Origin: Membranipora membranacea
Lineage: Eukaryota > Bryozoa > Gymnolaemata > Cheilostomatida > Membraniporidae
DNA: 64,000 nt
Assembly (NCBI GenBank): GCA_914767715.1
Contig: OU612068.1
Span: forward strand, 60,001-124,000
Direction of reading: 5' to 3'
Shown here piece by piece: positions 13,727 to 27,300 of this stretch. Below the pieces are notes generated by a model. That model did not search any database. It had not been told where the DNA came from and worked only from the letters and a program-made list of their open reading frames with translations. Each line of letters begins with the position of its first letter. The first letter of the stretch is position 1. Made by a program: the position numbers and the translations under genes.

Positions 13727-14042
13727 AGTGACAGTCCTATTAGAAAAGTGGATATATAACCCCAGTAACTCGAATATTGTGAGTTCATAGGGCAAATGCA
13801 AAAAATAAAAAAATGAAAACTGTGGAAAATAGCATTTTAGTTTTTTTTAAATATTTTAGCAAGGATCATAGTGTATCATAGTGGTCAGGGGAGGCAATAA
13901 ATCACTATGATTCCAATTTTCAAACTTTGCAGCAGTTTTACTGCAACTAGGTTCACAGGCTATTTCATTTCATATGCCCTAATGACTTTTCAGCCTGAGA
14001 TCTTTAAATCCATACCAAACATGGCCTAGTAGGACTGTCACT
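13727..14042. mobile_element. MITE with TTAA target duplication
   Basis: The inverted termini AGTGACAGTCCTATTAG and CTAGTAGGACTGTCACT are flanked on both sides by TTAA (13723-13726 and 14043-14046). The 316-bp element is non-coding. TTAA duplication is the hallmark of the piggyBac superfamily, so it is probably mobilised by such a transposase. Confidence 0.85.
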
Positions 14043-14312
14043 TTAAGTGAACTGCACTATACATTCAAATCTTTTTAGACTTTTTTTTTAAATTGTTGAT
14101 CGATCGATCTTTGCTATCCAGATTCAAGAAAAAACCTCGCTTGCTGGAGTTGAACTGGTGGTAAAGCTGTAAATATCAACCATCTTTGCGATACAAATCT
14201 CGATAGTCTCGCCATTTTTCTCTCTGATCATGAAATATGGCAAACGGAGCTTCAGTGTTACGATGGTAATCAAAGAATGATTATCATGAGAGTGTGACAC
14301 AGCAGTGAAACT

Positions 14313-14421
14313 GATGTATGTATGTATGTATGTATGTGTGTATGTATGTGTGTATGCGTGTATGTATGCGTGTGTGTATACGTGTATGTATGTATGTGTG
14401 TATGCGTGTATGTATGTATGT
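14313..14421. repeat. (GTAT)n/(GTGT)n microsatellite
   Basis: An imperfect tetranucleotide tract of TATG/TGTG units. It explains the spurious Met-Tyr-Val-Cys and Tyr-Ile-His reading frames on both strands. Confidence 0.95.
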
Positions 14422-14841
14422 ATTTTGTTGCATATCATATTGGCTGTACCTGATGAGTATTTTTAGAATGTCACATGAGAGTTTGATTTATTGTTGCTTT
14501 AGTTGCCATAGCCTCCTTGTGAACACAGGATATTTGAACATACGGAGACACTGCGGTGTAGTTGTTGAGAATGTCAGATGTCTATTGATGCGTATCTCTG
14601 ACTATCCTGTTCCCAGGCATGTTATTTTTTATATATATAACTAGTAGCAATTGATCACAGTAACAATCAATAATCTCCGACAGGAGGCTCGCCAAACGAC
14701 TGCTGGCAGTCAAACTCTACACACGCAGTATTGAGACAAATTTTGTCTCTCTCATGCTTAAGCTCAGCTGGCCTGTAGCGTAGTTTTTAATATTTTAGAA
14801 AATAATAGGCTGGTCCTATAAACTTTAATTCTTTGTCAATC

Positions 14842-16929
14842 ATGTCTGTATCATCTGAGAGAAGCTGTTTCAGCCCTCCTGCATCAACAAACAGCGATGG
14901 AAGCAGTTACTCGGGCAGTGCCCCTATAAAACTAAAGAGAAGATGGATCGAGATGAGCTACATAGACGACGATTTACATCTCAAGAAAAGTCATAAACCT
15001 GGATCTACGCTTCTACAAGATTCTCTACAGAGCAACTCTATCTCTAAACATCCCAAATATGTCCCCATTATAAATAGGTCAGTGCAGGGTCACATTAGTC
15101 CAATTGGTAAATATGACTCAAATGAGCGTGTACAACTCTCTCATTAGACATGCTCTATGAATGTGAATTTCCTTACCAATATTTGAACATCATCAAACAT
15201 CACAATGATAGATTTGACATTGTGCAGCGTCTTCCCACCATCCTATGTGATGACTATGTATTGTTATTCATTGTAGTACTGCAGCTAACATCACAAAGAA
15301 AACACCACTGGCCATCTACAGAGAGTTTGGTGATCGAGCACAGAAGAGACCAATCAGATATAGCCTCCCAGAAGGTGAGAAAGACTTACACATGCTTCTC
15401 TTTGCTTTATCTTCTTATTAACAGAATTAGCTAACCAACGCCTCTTCCTGGAAGTCGACTTAACTTTCTTTGTGCGTCTTGGCCTTTAGGAAGTATTTTG
15501 TATAATATGTTAGACAGTACAGACAGGTCGACAGCTGACAAGTAGATCTGACTCTGAAATATTGTTAGTAGGATATGGTACTTGACCCAGTAACCATACA
15601 TACTATGTACAGGTATATCACGTCTTATATTATCTTACCTGGGTATAACGAGAAGACTCTGTATTGTCACCACCATAGAACTTTGTTTACTTCCTTTGAT
15701 TTCCAAGCAAAGAATTTGCAATCATTTATATCATGCAATGTAGATAGATTAAACGCTAAACTTGCTATCTGATCCATCACTGCTGAGTGAAGGAGACCTG
15801 GAAAATATTTGATTCATAAACCGATCAGTGCTTGATAAAGTAAAAACTTAAACTTGTCTGTAAATGACTGTTAGGAATTAATATCTGCCTGCTACGAGGT
15901 GATATGTTGGCATCCATGAAATTAAGATTGGGATTATCAAAGCTGTTTCTCCAGCTAATCACCTTCAAAACAAGCCCAAATTTAACCTTATTGGACCACC
16001 AGAAGCTTAGTTATGAGGCATGTTATGAAGTCGACACTTTCAATATTTTCCTGGTGGGATCGGAGAATGTGTGAGGTCACATCAGGGTTTTCGACCAATA
16101 TTTGACATTGTATATGGACCTGTTAAAGTGAAACCAATTTTTTTCACCTTTAGGTCTGCGTTAGTCTCCTACATTTATTTGCTTTGGATTAGTCTCTATG
16201 ATGACACAAGCTATGTCAAATTACAACTCGTTTCATCCAGTTTTGATGAGTAAAAAGTTTCTAATGGTAGACATACGCAAAATGTATGTTTATGAGATCA
16301 TATTACTCTTGACGCAAGGCTCGCGAGCGATCATCAGCGAGGCCTTACTTTGATAAGTCTTAACTTCAGTCCTATAGTTGCTTAATTGAGCTTTTGTGCT
16401 CATTTTGAAGTTTATTAGCTGGAGCAGTTCCTAAGATACCATGGATGCTTTAACAGGACAATGGGCCAACATTCAAATAGTTATGTACCAGAATTGTATA
16501 GTGCCTCCCTCCACCGTCTCACACATTCTCCCTCAACCGTCACCCTCAACTCACTTCGGTAAAGCCGAAGTCAACTAGAAATGTTAAAGTAATGGACCCA
16601 TTTATCTATCATTTAACTTTACTGGTCTGCTGTTTGTTTTAGATCCGAGAGACTGGACAAAGAAGGATGTACTAACATGGCTGAGATATATGACTACTAC
16701 TTATAATCTGCAGGTCTGCCCTACTAAGTTTGACATGAATGGAAAAGCTCTTTGTCTCATGAATATGGAGATGTTTGTGAATAGAGTACCCACAGGTGGT
16801 AAACTCATGTATCGGGATTTCAGGCTGAGGCTTTATCCTGCTGTATTCTTCCAGGAGAAGCCCAAACCAGATTACAGCAAACTTACACCTTTAGAGATGC
16901 TTGCCCTGACCACTGGAAAGTACTTCTAA
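14842..16929 (+). CDS. Small Pointed (SAM/PNT) domain protein without ETS domain
   Basis: Three exons, 14842-15077, 15277-15374 and 16643-16929, join in matching phase to give 206 residues. The C-terminal half (from about residue 112) reads DPRDWTKKDVLTWLRYM, then FDMNGKALCLMNMEMF and VNRVPTGGKLMYRDF. This is the Pointed-domain pattern of ETS factors (WT..DV..WL, MNGKALC, F..R.P..G..LY). In ETS proteins the domain mediates oligomerisation or partner and kinase docking. The reading frame ends about 28 residues after the domain and no ETS DNA-binding exon follows. The N-terminal half is Ser-rich with no recognisable domain. It could act as a stand-alone PNT adaptor or competitor; that role is inference. 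A further 5' exon is possible. Confidence 0.8.
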
Positions 16930-17543
16930 TAGACATAATGTCAACTAATCACTGCAGCCACACAGGGAGGGTGGGATATACCCTGTCCCTCCCTGCTGCA
17001 CATGTGCTACACAAACAGGATGCGCTTTGGTATTTATTGGTTCTATTTTGATGATTTATTACAGTGTTAATCGCTTGGGGAGGTAATAATTTAATACATT
17101 GCCACCATCATTTCAATGTTGTATTGTAAGCCCCTCGTGAGTCAGGATTAAATCAAGTTGTGTATGTCTAAGTTTTATAAAGTGAACTGCAACTCATTTT
17201 ACCACTCATCATCACGTATAAATAGTTGTTTGGTTTTCATATAACATTTTTGTTTCTGTACGCCCACCCTAAAATGTGTGGAAAACTTTGTGCTGGTCGC
17301 AAAAATATAATTTTGTATAGCCAATCATTTACCCACCAATCAGAGGCAACACATTGGATATAGTTCTGTATGATGCAGGTCTGGGACATGAGCAATCTCA
17401 GCAAAATCCAGATGGTTATATTAGAGCAGTTAGTTAGATTGTCTTAATTCTGTAAAACTATAATGCAATTTGGGAATAATGGTTTTATCAGAGACCTAGC
17501 CCTCGCCAGCTTAGCTATATTAGCTAGCAGATTTCAAGAATTT

Positions 17544-17680
17544 CTTATATACCTTATATACCTTATATACCTTATATACCTTATATACCTTATATACCTT
17601 ATATAACTTATATACCTTATATACCTTATATACCTTATATACCTTATATAACTTATATAACTTATATACCTTATATAAAT
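17544..17680. repeat. 9-bp minisatellite TTATATACC
   Basis: About 15 tandem copies of TTATATACC with a few TTATATAAC variants. Confidence 0.95.
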
Positions 17681-19051
17681 GATTGTTTATTTAGACAAAA
17701 AAAATTAAATATGTCATAGATGTTGCATCCTTGGTGATTTATATTTTTGGAAAAAATCAAGAAACATAATATGGCAACAGCTATCATAGAATAGTTACAT
17801 CACTTCTAAATTATAAACAAGTCTGCATGTATATTGGACCAAGCGGCAGAGCCGTTCCAGTATTTTAAATCTGAAAGCATTTGTTGCATTGGGTAAGTGC
17901 AACGTAACGCCAATTCTTTCAATATTTTATCCTTTCCTAACCTTGTAGTTTGCAGCAAGCATGTGATATAACATAGTAACTACATACACAACATGTGATA
18001 TAACATAGTAACTACATACACAACTCAAACTCCAGCTCCAACTCTGACACATTAACATATTTACCTGATACTATGATCTAACATTCAGTGGGTTTGTTGG
18101 GATGCTGCCGGATCAAGGGAAATGGATTTACAAGAGCAGGCTTTTTGTTACCTTTGACTAAACACAGGGCAAAGCATATTTCTTAAAAAAGAGAAAGGTC
18201 TTAGGTAATAGATTTTGGTAAATGAACTGCGGTATGTCTTAATATTAAATATGTTTGTACTGTGTGTGTGTAAGATTCTGAAGCCTGCATGATTAGAATT
18301 TGCTAATAATGCTTTATAGGTAGCAACTAACTAGATAGGTCAGATCATATTATCAGGCAGGGTGATATTATTAAGCTAATTCGGTTATAGAGGGGGGGTT
18401 TGAAAGTTAGGAGTTGTGTGTTCAACTCTATAAAAGCAGAAAACAACCAACTATTGTTGTTTAAATTATAGTAAGTTTTTAAAAATTGACCCCTTACTCT
18501 GTAGACGACCCACACAATCATAGGAAATGCGGTAGTCATACGGTGCAGATTAAGGTGCAGATTAAGGTGATTCACATGATATTGTGAACAAGTTTAAGAT
18601 CCCCAAACTCCCGCCCACATGCTTACCTACAGAAGAGCAAATTAAATGTTCACATGGCACTAAAGGGGTTTGATTTAGAATTCCGTAGTTTCTCAATTCT
18701 GAGCACATTATTCTGTCAATAATTTAGACTTGTCTTTATTCGGACACATTTTCTTCGCTTATTTGATCTGGTAAATGCTCCAAATCCATGGTTCCAGCAT
18801 GCGTTAAATGCTGTACTAATGTTATGGTAGGATGAATTGTTCTGAGAAGGAACAGGAAAACAGTAACAGCTCAATTTATTTTATGAAACAATAGAAATAA
18901 TACAAAAAGAGTTGACAGAGAGTAAATCAATCTGCGTTATATAGGTAAGGTAACACACCAAGGACTCCCTGGTTACACACCAACTAATATAGTGATATAT
19001 AGAAGAAGATAAACAGAGTTTCAAAATTCTCTCTCACATTCATTATGAATA

Positions 19052-19544
19052 GACAGTTTTCCGAGCTCCGATTTAGGCCTCAATTCGAATTGTCCTCTCT
19101 CCAGTTTGGTACTTTTAACCCACCGTCGCAAAGGAAAAACGTGCTGAAAAGAGGGTTACCTTGAAAACCGCTTATAATAGGATAAAAATTATTTTTGATT
19201 CAGAATCTGCAACATTGAAAACTCATGTGGACATAATTGGAAAATAATTTTAGTATTTGGATATTATAGCATTTTCTGCCTGTTTTGCAGACAATTTGGC
19301 AGAATTTTTCATGAGTTTTGTCGCTAAAATTAGGATTTATCAACATTCAAGCCTCCAATGATTTGGAAACCATGTCTTACAGGGTCTTCAATGGTGCAGA
19401 TTCTGAATCAAAAATCGTTTTATCCTAACATAACTGGTTTTCAAGATAACCCTCTTACAGCAGGTTTTGGGGTGGGTTAAAAGTACCATACTGGAGAGAG
19501 GACAACTCAGGCTTGAGGCATAATTAAGAGCTCAGAAAACTGTC
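19052..19544. mobile_element. TA-flanked MITE, family A, copy 1
   Basis: About 493 bp with long inverted arms. The ends GACAGTTTTCCGAGCTC and GAGCTCAGAAAACTGTC are flanked by TA on both sides. Arms include matching blocks around TTTTAACCCACC and TTGATTCAGAATCTGC. A second copy lies at 44135-44642 in the same orientation. TA duplication suggests Tc1/mariner-type mobilisation. There is no coding capacity. Confidence 0.88.
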
Positions 19545-20887
19545 TATTGAGACTTGATAAACAGAATGCATCATTAGTGCATAGCCGACGTGATACAACA
19601 TCACATAATAACATGATTTAGTGCGTAGGCTGTTGTTTGAGTCAGAAAAATGTATCAAACTATCCGCAGCATAAACAACATTTAAAACCCATAAAAGAGT
19701 AAAGTAATAAGATAATAATGTTTCCCAGCAATTGAAAGGCTCAATGATTAGTAAAAAAATTTGGTCCACGCGTTTTATATCAAAGCTTACAGTAAAGATT
19801 ATAAACTAACACTGGCACAATGTGCTGTAAAGTACTTACTGCTCATAATGTTTAAGGCCAATTTACCCTCAAAAAAACTGCACAGAGCACTGCACTGCAT
19901 TACAGTTCATGAGTTTTTGCATCGTATACTAAGTTGAAAATTTAGATAGAATGGGTAGAGTATTGAACTCCTCATAGCTGGCTGCACAGTTATAGAGTAA
20001 TTTTTAGGCGAATCATTCTATAATTTATCCAATACTTAAAGCGTTGCAAACAGTAAAATATTTCGGTCTCCATTTTTAAACCTGCGCTCAGTCATAACAT
20101 TCATAGCAGGAGTGTAGATATTAAAGTTAGATTGCCGAGCTGAATTCCCCTTTTTCTGTCTTCTGGTCAAGCTCTAATGGTTCGCATATGATGCCGTTTA
20201 CAACAATAATAGCAAGTTTTGGCACAATACAAAATATTTTTCTCACAAGCTAGATTCAAATTCAATTATATGTGGATAAGGTCTATAAAACAAAATATAC
20301 CCGTGTGTTTATAAATGTGTCTATGAAAATATAATCTGGGAGTTCTGTAGGTTCAGGTATACTATCATCCTCTATTATAATCTGGTCCAACCAAAGCCCA
20401 GCAGTCAGTAGACTTCAGTGGGATTCGAATCCACGACCTTCATTTGCACTGTCAAGCTTGATAATAGTGGCCCTTCATTCTGCTTTATCTCTCTATCAAT
20501 TCTAAAGATAAGATCACATTTTAATTGTTTACTGACATAAATATTTACTGAAGATACCAACTCCTTGAGCATACCCACAACAGTGCACTCACTCGCCTAA
20601 ACAAATCATGTCGACTCACACATACACAGAAGCATAGGTAATGGTGGAAACTCCCTAATTCTTCATGTTGCCGCTAATCAATATGTACACCAATGATTCA
20701 ATGATAGTCTTGATAGGAACCCATGATTATTGCATTGTTGTTTAGAAGCACCAACAAAGTGGAGTCATTACCGGAGTGAACGAACATCATTTATTACACA
20801 CTAGACTATACCATAATATTCTATATCATAACTCTATGGTGAGGATACAAAAGTCAACATGAACCAAGCAAAAACATCTTTACTTAC

Positions 20888-23800
20888 CAGGTGGCGTTTT
20901 CTCATCAAAGCCCAGAATAATTTCCTGTTTCTTGACACAAGTCTCGAGGTTTTTGAGAAACTGCGGCACCTCGTTTAGTATTTCATGTGGATTCAGTCTC
21001 GTTTTCTTCACCTTTGCGAATAAAGCACATGAAACCATGATTAGCTATTCTATATTGGTGATTCTCTCTATAGCTATTAGATAGCTATACGATCAGTGTT
21101 ATAAGGTAATGAGATATATAAATAAATCTATCTTAGCTCTACACTAACAGGATAAATATCACCATCATTGTATACATATACACATATGTGTAGGGACTGT
21201 AATATCAGGGAGAATTTCCTGTGATTCCTTCTATACTATATTATAGTACATCTATACTTTGCCAGGGTTGACGGTAATGCGTTCACCCAGATCCGTCCAT
21301 GCTGAAACTTGTTTATATTCCGTATTAATTACTCACATAGCATAACCGCAGTGCGGAGGATAATATATGATACTTATAAATCAATATATAATATGCAGCC
21401 CTACCTCATATACAAGAGCTTTTCTAAACTTCTCGTGTACTTGAGCGATTACTTCAGGGTACCTAACTCCAGCCACATCTACAAGTAATATCTCATTATT
21501 AAACTCTATCAGATCTAGGCGTGTGAAAACCAATCTCAACTATATTCTTCTACGCCTATTTGTTACAACAATGAGCTACTATGTAGCCAGATGAGTTGAA
21601 TGTAAGCAATGCTAGTAAAAATGCCTGAGAGTTGTCCCCTACTTTGTCATGAGCAAGTAACTCTGGTTTATAATTCTCTCACTTTATCTGATACTTCTTT
21701 GTAACTCGACTGGCTAATTCACCGCAAGATATGTGCTTTGATCGATGAAGAATCAATGTCTCCTATTTTCATGAAGTGAGTGTTTTCAATGAACATTAAA
21801 CTTGACTCTATGAGAAAAGCCTGGTCTCTCAGACAATAATAATGTATGGTGTTTAACTGCACAGACTACTCACTACATGGAGTTAGAGCCAGTGCACAGA
21901 GCAGGGCCGTCTCTGATATACTAAATCTAGCTGTATTCTGTCTCCTCGCGTACTCATGTAAGTATTCCACAAAGTGATCTGGTAGTATCTTCTCCATCCA
22001 GTTACGTGTGTACACATATGGTGTATCATGGAACGGTATGTATGTCTGACCATTCTTAAATAATGGTGCATTCCATATCTACAATCACAAACAAAGTATA
22101 TTATGAATGGTGAGATGGCGCAATCACGCAATCGGTTAGTGCGCTTGCTATTCACTGCCAGGAGATTGGTGCAGCAGGAGTTGTGGGTAAGAGTCCCATG
22201 GGGAAGATTTCAAGGTTGATTGTTGCAGCTGCCAGCACCCCCCCCCCACCCCCGGGTGAATACCTTTCCTATCATACCGGATTGTAACGCTTTATCACAT
22301 AACCATAAACATATCAGTTTATGTCAATAACTTACACTCTGCAATGCTGTTAATAAACATCTCCAGTTTTTAGAGTTTGTATTTCGTGATCAGATAGAGC
22401 AGCTGCTTTAATAAAATAATTAATCTAATCATCTCCTGTGCCAAAAGTCACCCAAGTCAATCTCTAAAGCCTAATTTTATTGTTTCAACTCACCTGAGAT
22501 AATATTTACATGACCGAGGAGGTCATAATATAACTGCTATGTACTTATACTAATAACTACATAACCAGAACAGAGACAGAGAATAGAGAATAGAGAAGAG
22601 AGAGAGGAAACTTACCAGCCATAGTGAGATGTAGGAATGCTTTATAAGTATGGCTTTATCATCATCACATACAGCAGCCATCAGTGGACATCTCATACAA
22701 AACTCTAGATACACAATAAATATAAGTATGTATATATGTGTATATATATATATATGTATGTATATGTGTATATATATATATGTGTGTGTACATGTGTGTA
22801 AGTGTGATGTATGCCTGAATGGATGTGCCTGTGGGTATGTATATATGTATATATATAATCATAAAAATGATGTTGGGGAGGGGGGAGTTCGGGGGGGGGG
22901 GGGGGGGAGTTCGGGGGGAGGGGGAGAGATGGAGGGGTTCAGATGGTGATTGCTAAATGACATACTTGTTATTTGGTTATTGTAGAATGTGACAGATTCC
23001 ATCAGCCATTTCCAGAGTTGTGGTAAATTATCTTGACTAAAAGGTACCATCCTATCCGTCTGAAATGTATCATACAATAATAATAGTAACATAATGACAG
23101 ATCAATAAATAGCGATTAGTCAAGCTGAATGTGCAGCTTTCTCAGCAGATAACATCATGTAGTGTGAGGAAGGTAGGAGAAACCACTGGGTAATTTCCAC
23201 AGCCTTCGCATAATTATCACCTTATTCTGCCTCACATATAGAAATGGTGTTATTATAATCAACACCTTATAATCTCTCTCATATACAGTTTGACATCCAC
23301 GGCAATAAACTAAATTTAGACTGCACCGATAAAAGTTTTCTTTTTATCTTGTTTATGTGACTAACTTGTCTTCACTGGTAAACTCCAGATTAACTTACCG
23401 AGCCAGAAGCAATGACTTCCTCCATAACTTTGATTCCTTCTCTAACATCCGCTGTGACGTCCCAGTATACCTGAGCTGCATCTCTCACTATAAGGGCCTC
23501 CTCATGTTCACCTTCTGGTAGGACAGCAGCAGGGCCCATCCTCACAGGGCTGGTAGATATATCTGCTGCTGCTGCCGCTGAAGTACCAGTCTGTATATCC
23601 TCCTCAGTCAGCAGCTGGAAGGTCGGCTGAACTTCATCAACTGGGCTGTACTCATAATGAAGCACCTGAACAATGTGAAAAACTGTCATTAGAGCATATT
23701 ATAATCACATGAGCTTATATTGGTGGATTTATATGAGGCTGATATGAGAAGCTTATCCTTTGCGGGGTCGCAACATATTGAGGGCATAATGTCCATGAGA

Positions 23801-24356
23801 CAGGGTGGCTGCTCTCATCTGTCATCTGTCAGCAGCACTGCTTATTTCTGCTATATTTAGCTTATTGAGAGTAACACAAGCCTGGGAAGTTGCAAACTAC
23901 AACACAGAATCCAGATATAAGCATGGCTATTATACATATAGCCCTCCATATATAAAGAGCATGAAGCTCAGACTAACCCTCCCTTAACAAGGATTAGGAG
24001 CTAAGACACTTACTGATCCTGCAGTAGTGGTGGCCGTATTGCCGGTAGATTGGCCACCATTAGTGTTTGCGCCTCCTCCGCTGTATTGCGGCGGATTATG
24101 AGAGGCGGCTGCTGTCAGACGGTGAGCCCGAGATGTATAGACCTGAAGAGCTGGATTCTGATCAGCTATCACTGTACTTATACTATGAGCACTGTGAGCA
24201 GCACTGTGACAGCTGGTCACTGTATGCAGCATGTGTGGGTCAGCACTACTCATCATCAGCTGCTGCTGCTGCTGCTGAGAGCCTGAGCCTGTAGGAGAGG
24301 AGTTACTGCTGCTGCTCATATCTGTAGCTGTATATGTGTGATACTCTGCCAGTCCA

Positions 24357-24391
<35 letters not shown>

Positions 24392-27300
24392 GGACGAGGA
24401 TGATGAGGGGGATGCAGAGTTATACTGCTGTGAGTTATCTGAGCTACTACTGCTGTGATAATGCTGCTGCTGCTGATGTCTCCTATGAGCTGAAGAGGCA
24501 GATGACACCGCCGGGGCAGCACCTGCTCTGCTGATAGGAGAGTTAGAGGCTGAGTGATGAGGTGAGGCTGACTGCATGTCAGAGGGGGCAGCAGATAGAG
24601 CACCTGCAGATAGAGCACCTGCAGATGTGGTATTATTTACTGAATCAGAGAACTGATTATTATTCTGCTGCTGCTGTCGAGACTGCTGATAATAAGGCTG
24701 TATGGGTGAATGATCTGTTTGAGTTAAGGGCGATAGGTTACTTAGCGTAGGAGGAACCACCCGTGAGTCAAAGATTTCGGGGTGAAGATCCTGTGCTAAA
24801 GGCCCATGAGGGTTTATACGCCCTAAAGGCTCAAGATGAGAGTTTATAAGAGTGGCCGGATTGATAAACATGGCATGTGTGTTGGGTAGTAATGAGCGAG
24901 CATCAGAGTGTACCATATTTGTAGCTGCCATGTTCGTAGCATGGTGCATTCTGCCATCATCCCGATGAGAAAGAAAATTTTCAGCGTCATCGGCGTCCAG
25001 GAAAGCATTGCCCATCATCTCATCATCAGTATAACCGAATGCTGCGCTGCCGCCGTTATGCGTCGCGTCTAATGAAGCTGAGATACTGTGATAACCAGAG
25101 CTACCACCGTAATCCCTCTGCTGCCTCCCCGCCGAATTACCTAACTTAGACTTGCTGCTGCCGCTGCCAGGCATATTAAGCCTCAGATCCTCCAGACTAG
25201 CCCTATGGTACCAGTCATTACTATACTCGGTGGTTGCGCTGCTGGTCTTATTTTTTGTGGTTGCAGCTGAAGCTAGTGAGCGGGCATAGTTAGTATTATT
25301 AGCTGCTGCTGATGCCGCAGCAGCAGCTAGTGAAGCAGAAGATAGGGGCGGTTTAACAGAGTGCATACTATCTGGGGATGGTGAGTCGTTTATTGAGATG
25401 ACATCTTTGAGAAGTTGTACCATATCATGTCCGTCCTCATGTATTCTATGAATATACTGGGAGTGGTTAGCAGTGGACATATTAGGTATAACCATACTAC
25501 TACCATCATCAGCTACTGTACCAGCTGATGGCATCTGTGGATAGCCGTTGTATGAATGGGATTCTTGCTTTCGATTGCGCTCTACAAAAAATGGCAAATC
25601 AATCTACAATTGATTCGCTAGTAGCAGCAAACTGCCTCATCAGATTACTATATATACAAACACATGGCTGTAGATTTAATCATATATCTGATTGGAGGAG
25701 GAATGTAACATTATTTGACTTTTCTAGTATGTCTACCTGAGTCAATGTATATACATGGTACACAATGATAAGCAACATGATCTGAAACTAAGTAGTCAAC
25801 TTTTGAGGGGTCTTTTCTAATAGAATGAGACCGCGATTTGAGCCAAATCTTTGCAATCACATGACTCCAAATCCTCCAAAACCACTCAAAGTCACTCATA
25901 TATTGGACAGGCTACAGGTTTAGATTCTATGATCATCAAACTCAACATAGTAAAACTTCATAGTGCTTCCATTATAATCAGAAAATTAAAGTTGAATTTC
26001 AGAATTCTACCCTTTCACTCTCAAAATCAGTGGAGCATTGATGTGTTTGAACAAGAACAGTAAATGTTCTGAGAGTTGTAAACTTAATGTAAACTTACCC
26101 GATAGTGCGGCGGATGAATGACGCCTAGTAAGGAAGTGCTGACTTCGTTTGTTATGATTATTACCACCTTGATGTGATAGCTGCCGATGGGTTATATGAC
26201 GTTGTGTTATTGACCTAGTAAGACCGTCAGCATTGCTCTCACCACTATTACCACTCAGCTCCATATTAATATGATTTACTGTTGATCGACTTCTCATATA
26301 TTCACTAGCAGTCTTCATGACTTTAGATACCGGAGGTTCTATATCATCATTACATGATATGGCTGATGCTTGTTGACTACTTGGCTTTCTAAAATCAAAT
26401 TATCATAAATTAGATACATTTTCGTTGGACTGAGCTTCAGTGATAAGAAAAAAGATGTTCTAGCTTGAGAGGCGCATCACTAGGTTGAGAAGAGCAGCTC
26501 TAGGCTGAGAAGAGCAGTTCTAGGCCGAAAAGAGCAGCTCTAGGCTGAGCTCTGGTCTGAAAAGTGTAGCTATTGACTGAAAAGAGCAGCTCTAGGCTGA
26601 GAAGAGCAGCTCTAGCCTGGTGAGAGTTGCACTAGGCTGAGAAGAGCTGATAATGATAAGGCTTCCTTACATGAATGTATTGTTGTCTTTGTAAGCATCA
26701 CCGCTACAGCCACTGCTACAGCCACCGGCCTCACTAACATTGTTATTGTTCTGAGTATCTTTCTCCAGAGCCTTTTGTTTCTGCAGTTTTGGGATACGCC
26801 CCATCTTTATAGCTGAATAAGAGATTTATAATGATTATGTTTATATATTGCAAGCTCAATTTATAAATTGACCCCTCCCCTGCCAGCCTATTGTAACCAA
26901 GTGGATGGAGTAAGAACTAAGAAGACCAATGGCACAAGTAATCAATGGCTCTCTGCTGTGAGATAGCTGCAGAGCTAGCTGGCACAGAGCCAGTAATCTG
27001 ACACAAGCTCACATAATCTGACACAAGCTGACAAAATCTGACACAAGCTGACAAAATCTGACACAAGGGCCCAGGATTGGTAAACAGCTGTGGAGATTTA
27101 CAACTATATACTACCACTTAGGAAACTGGAGTTTGGTGAGACAGATCATAGTGGAGAAGCGAATCCAAAAGATAATAGCATACAATGACCCTCACGTGTA
27201 TGAGCTCACAAAACAAGTTATCGCAGCAATAGAATCTACTTACCATCCATAGACATACCGAGCTCCAGACATCGTTTAAATCTACACAGCTTGCACTTTA

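Larger units (their letters stand above)
16930..20887. other. Gene-poor interval between PNT gene and nuclear receptor
   Basis: No exon could be supported here apart from a possible terminal exon of the nuclear receptor on the - strand. It holds a 9-bp minisatellite, a TA-flanked MITE and an isolated tRNA B-box-like sequence at about 20420-20440 (GGGATTCGAATCCAC). Confidence 0.5.

Noticed and set aside
14124-14438. Tyr-Thr-His-Ile repeat protein on the - strand
   Set aside because: Translation of the GTAT microsatellite; no flanking gene structure.
20280-20400. Candidate last exon of the nuclear receptor (IIIEDDSIPEPTELPDY on the - strand)
   Set aside because: Its open frame does not match the phase-1 donor at 20888 and it lacks an AF-2-like helix.
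24050-24750. Open frames on both strands rich in Leu, Cys or Gln across the CTG/CAG repeats
   Set aside because: They are shadows of the Ser/Ala/Gln-rich hinge exon of the nuclear receptor.
25810-26000. Second copy of the GGGGTCTTT-ended MITE
   Set aside because: Only one end (GAGGGGTCTTTTCTAATAGA) resembles the element at 11256; no matching right end was found.
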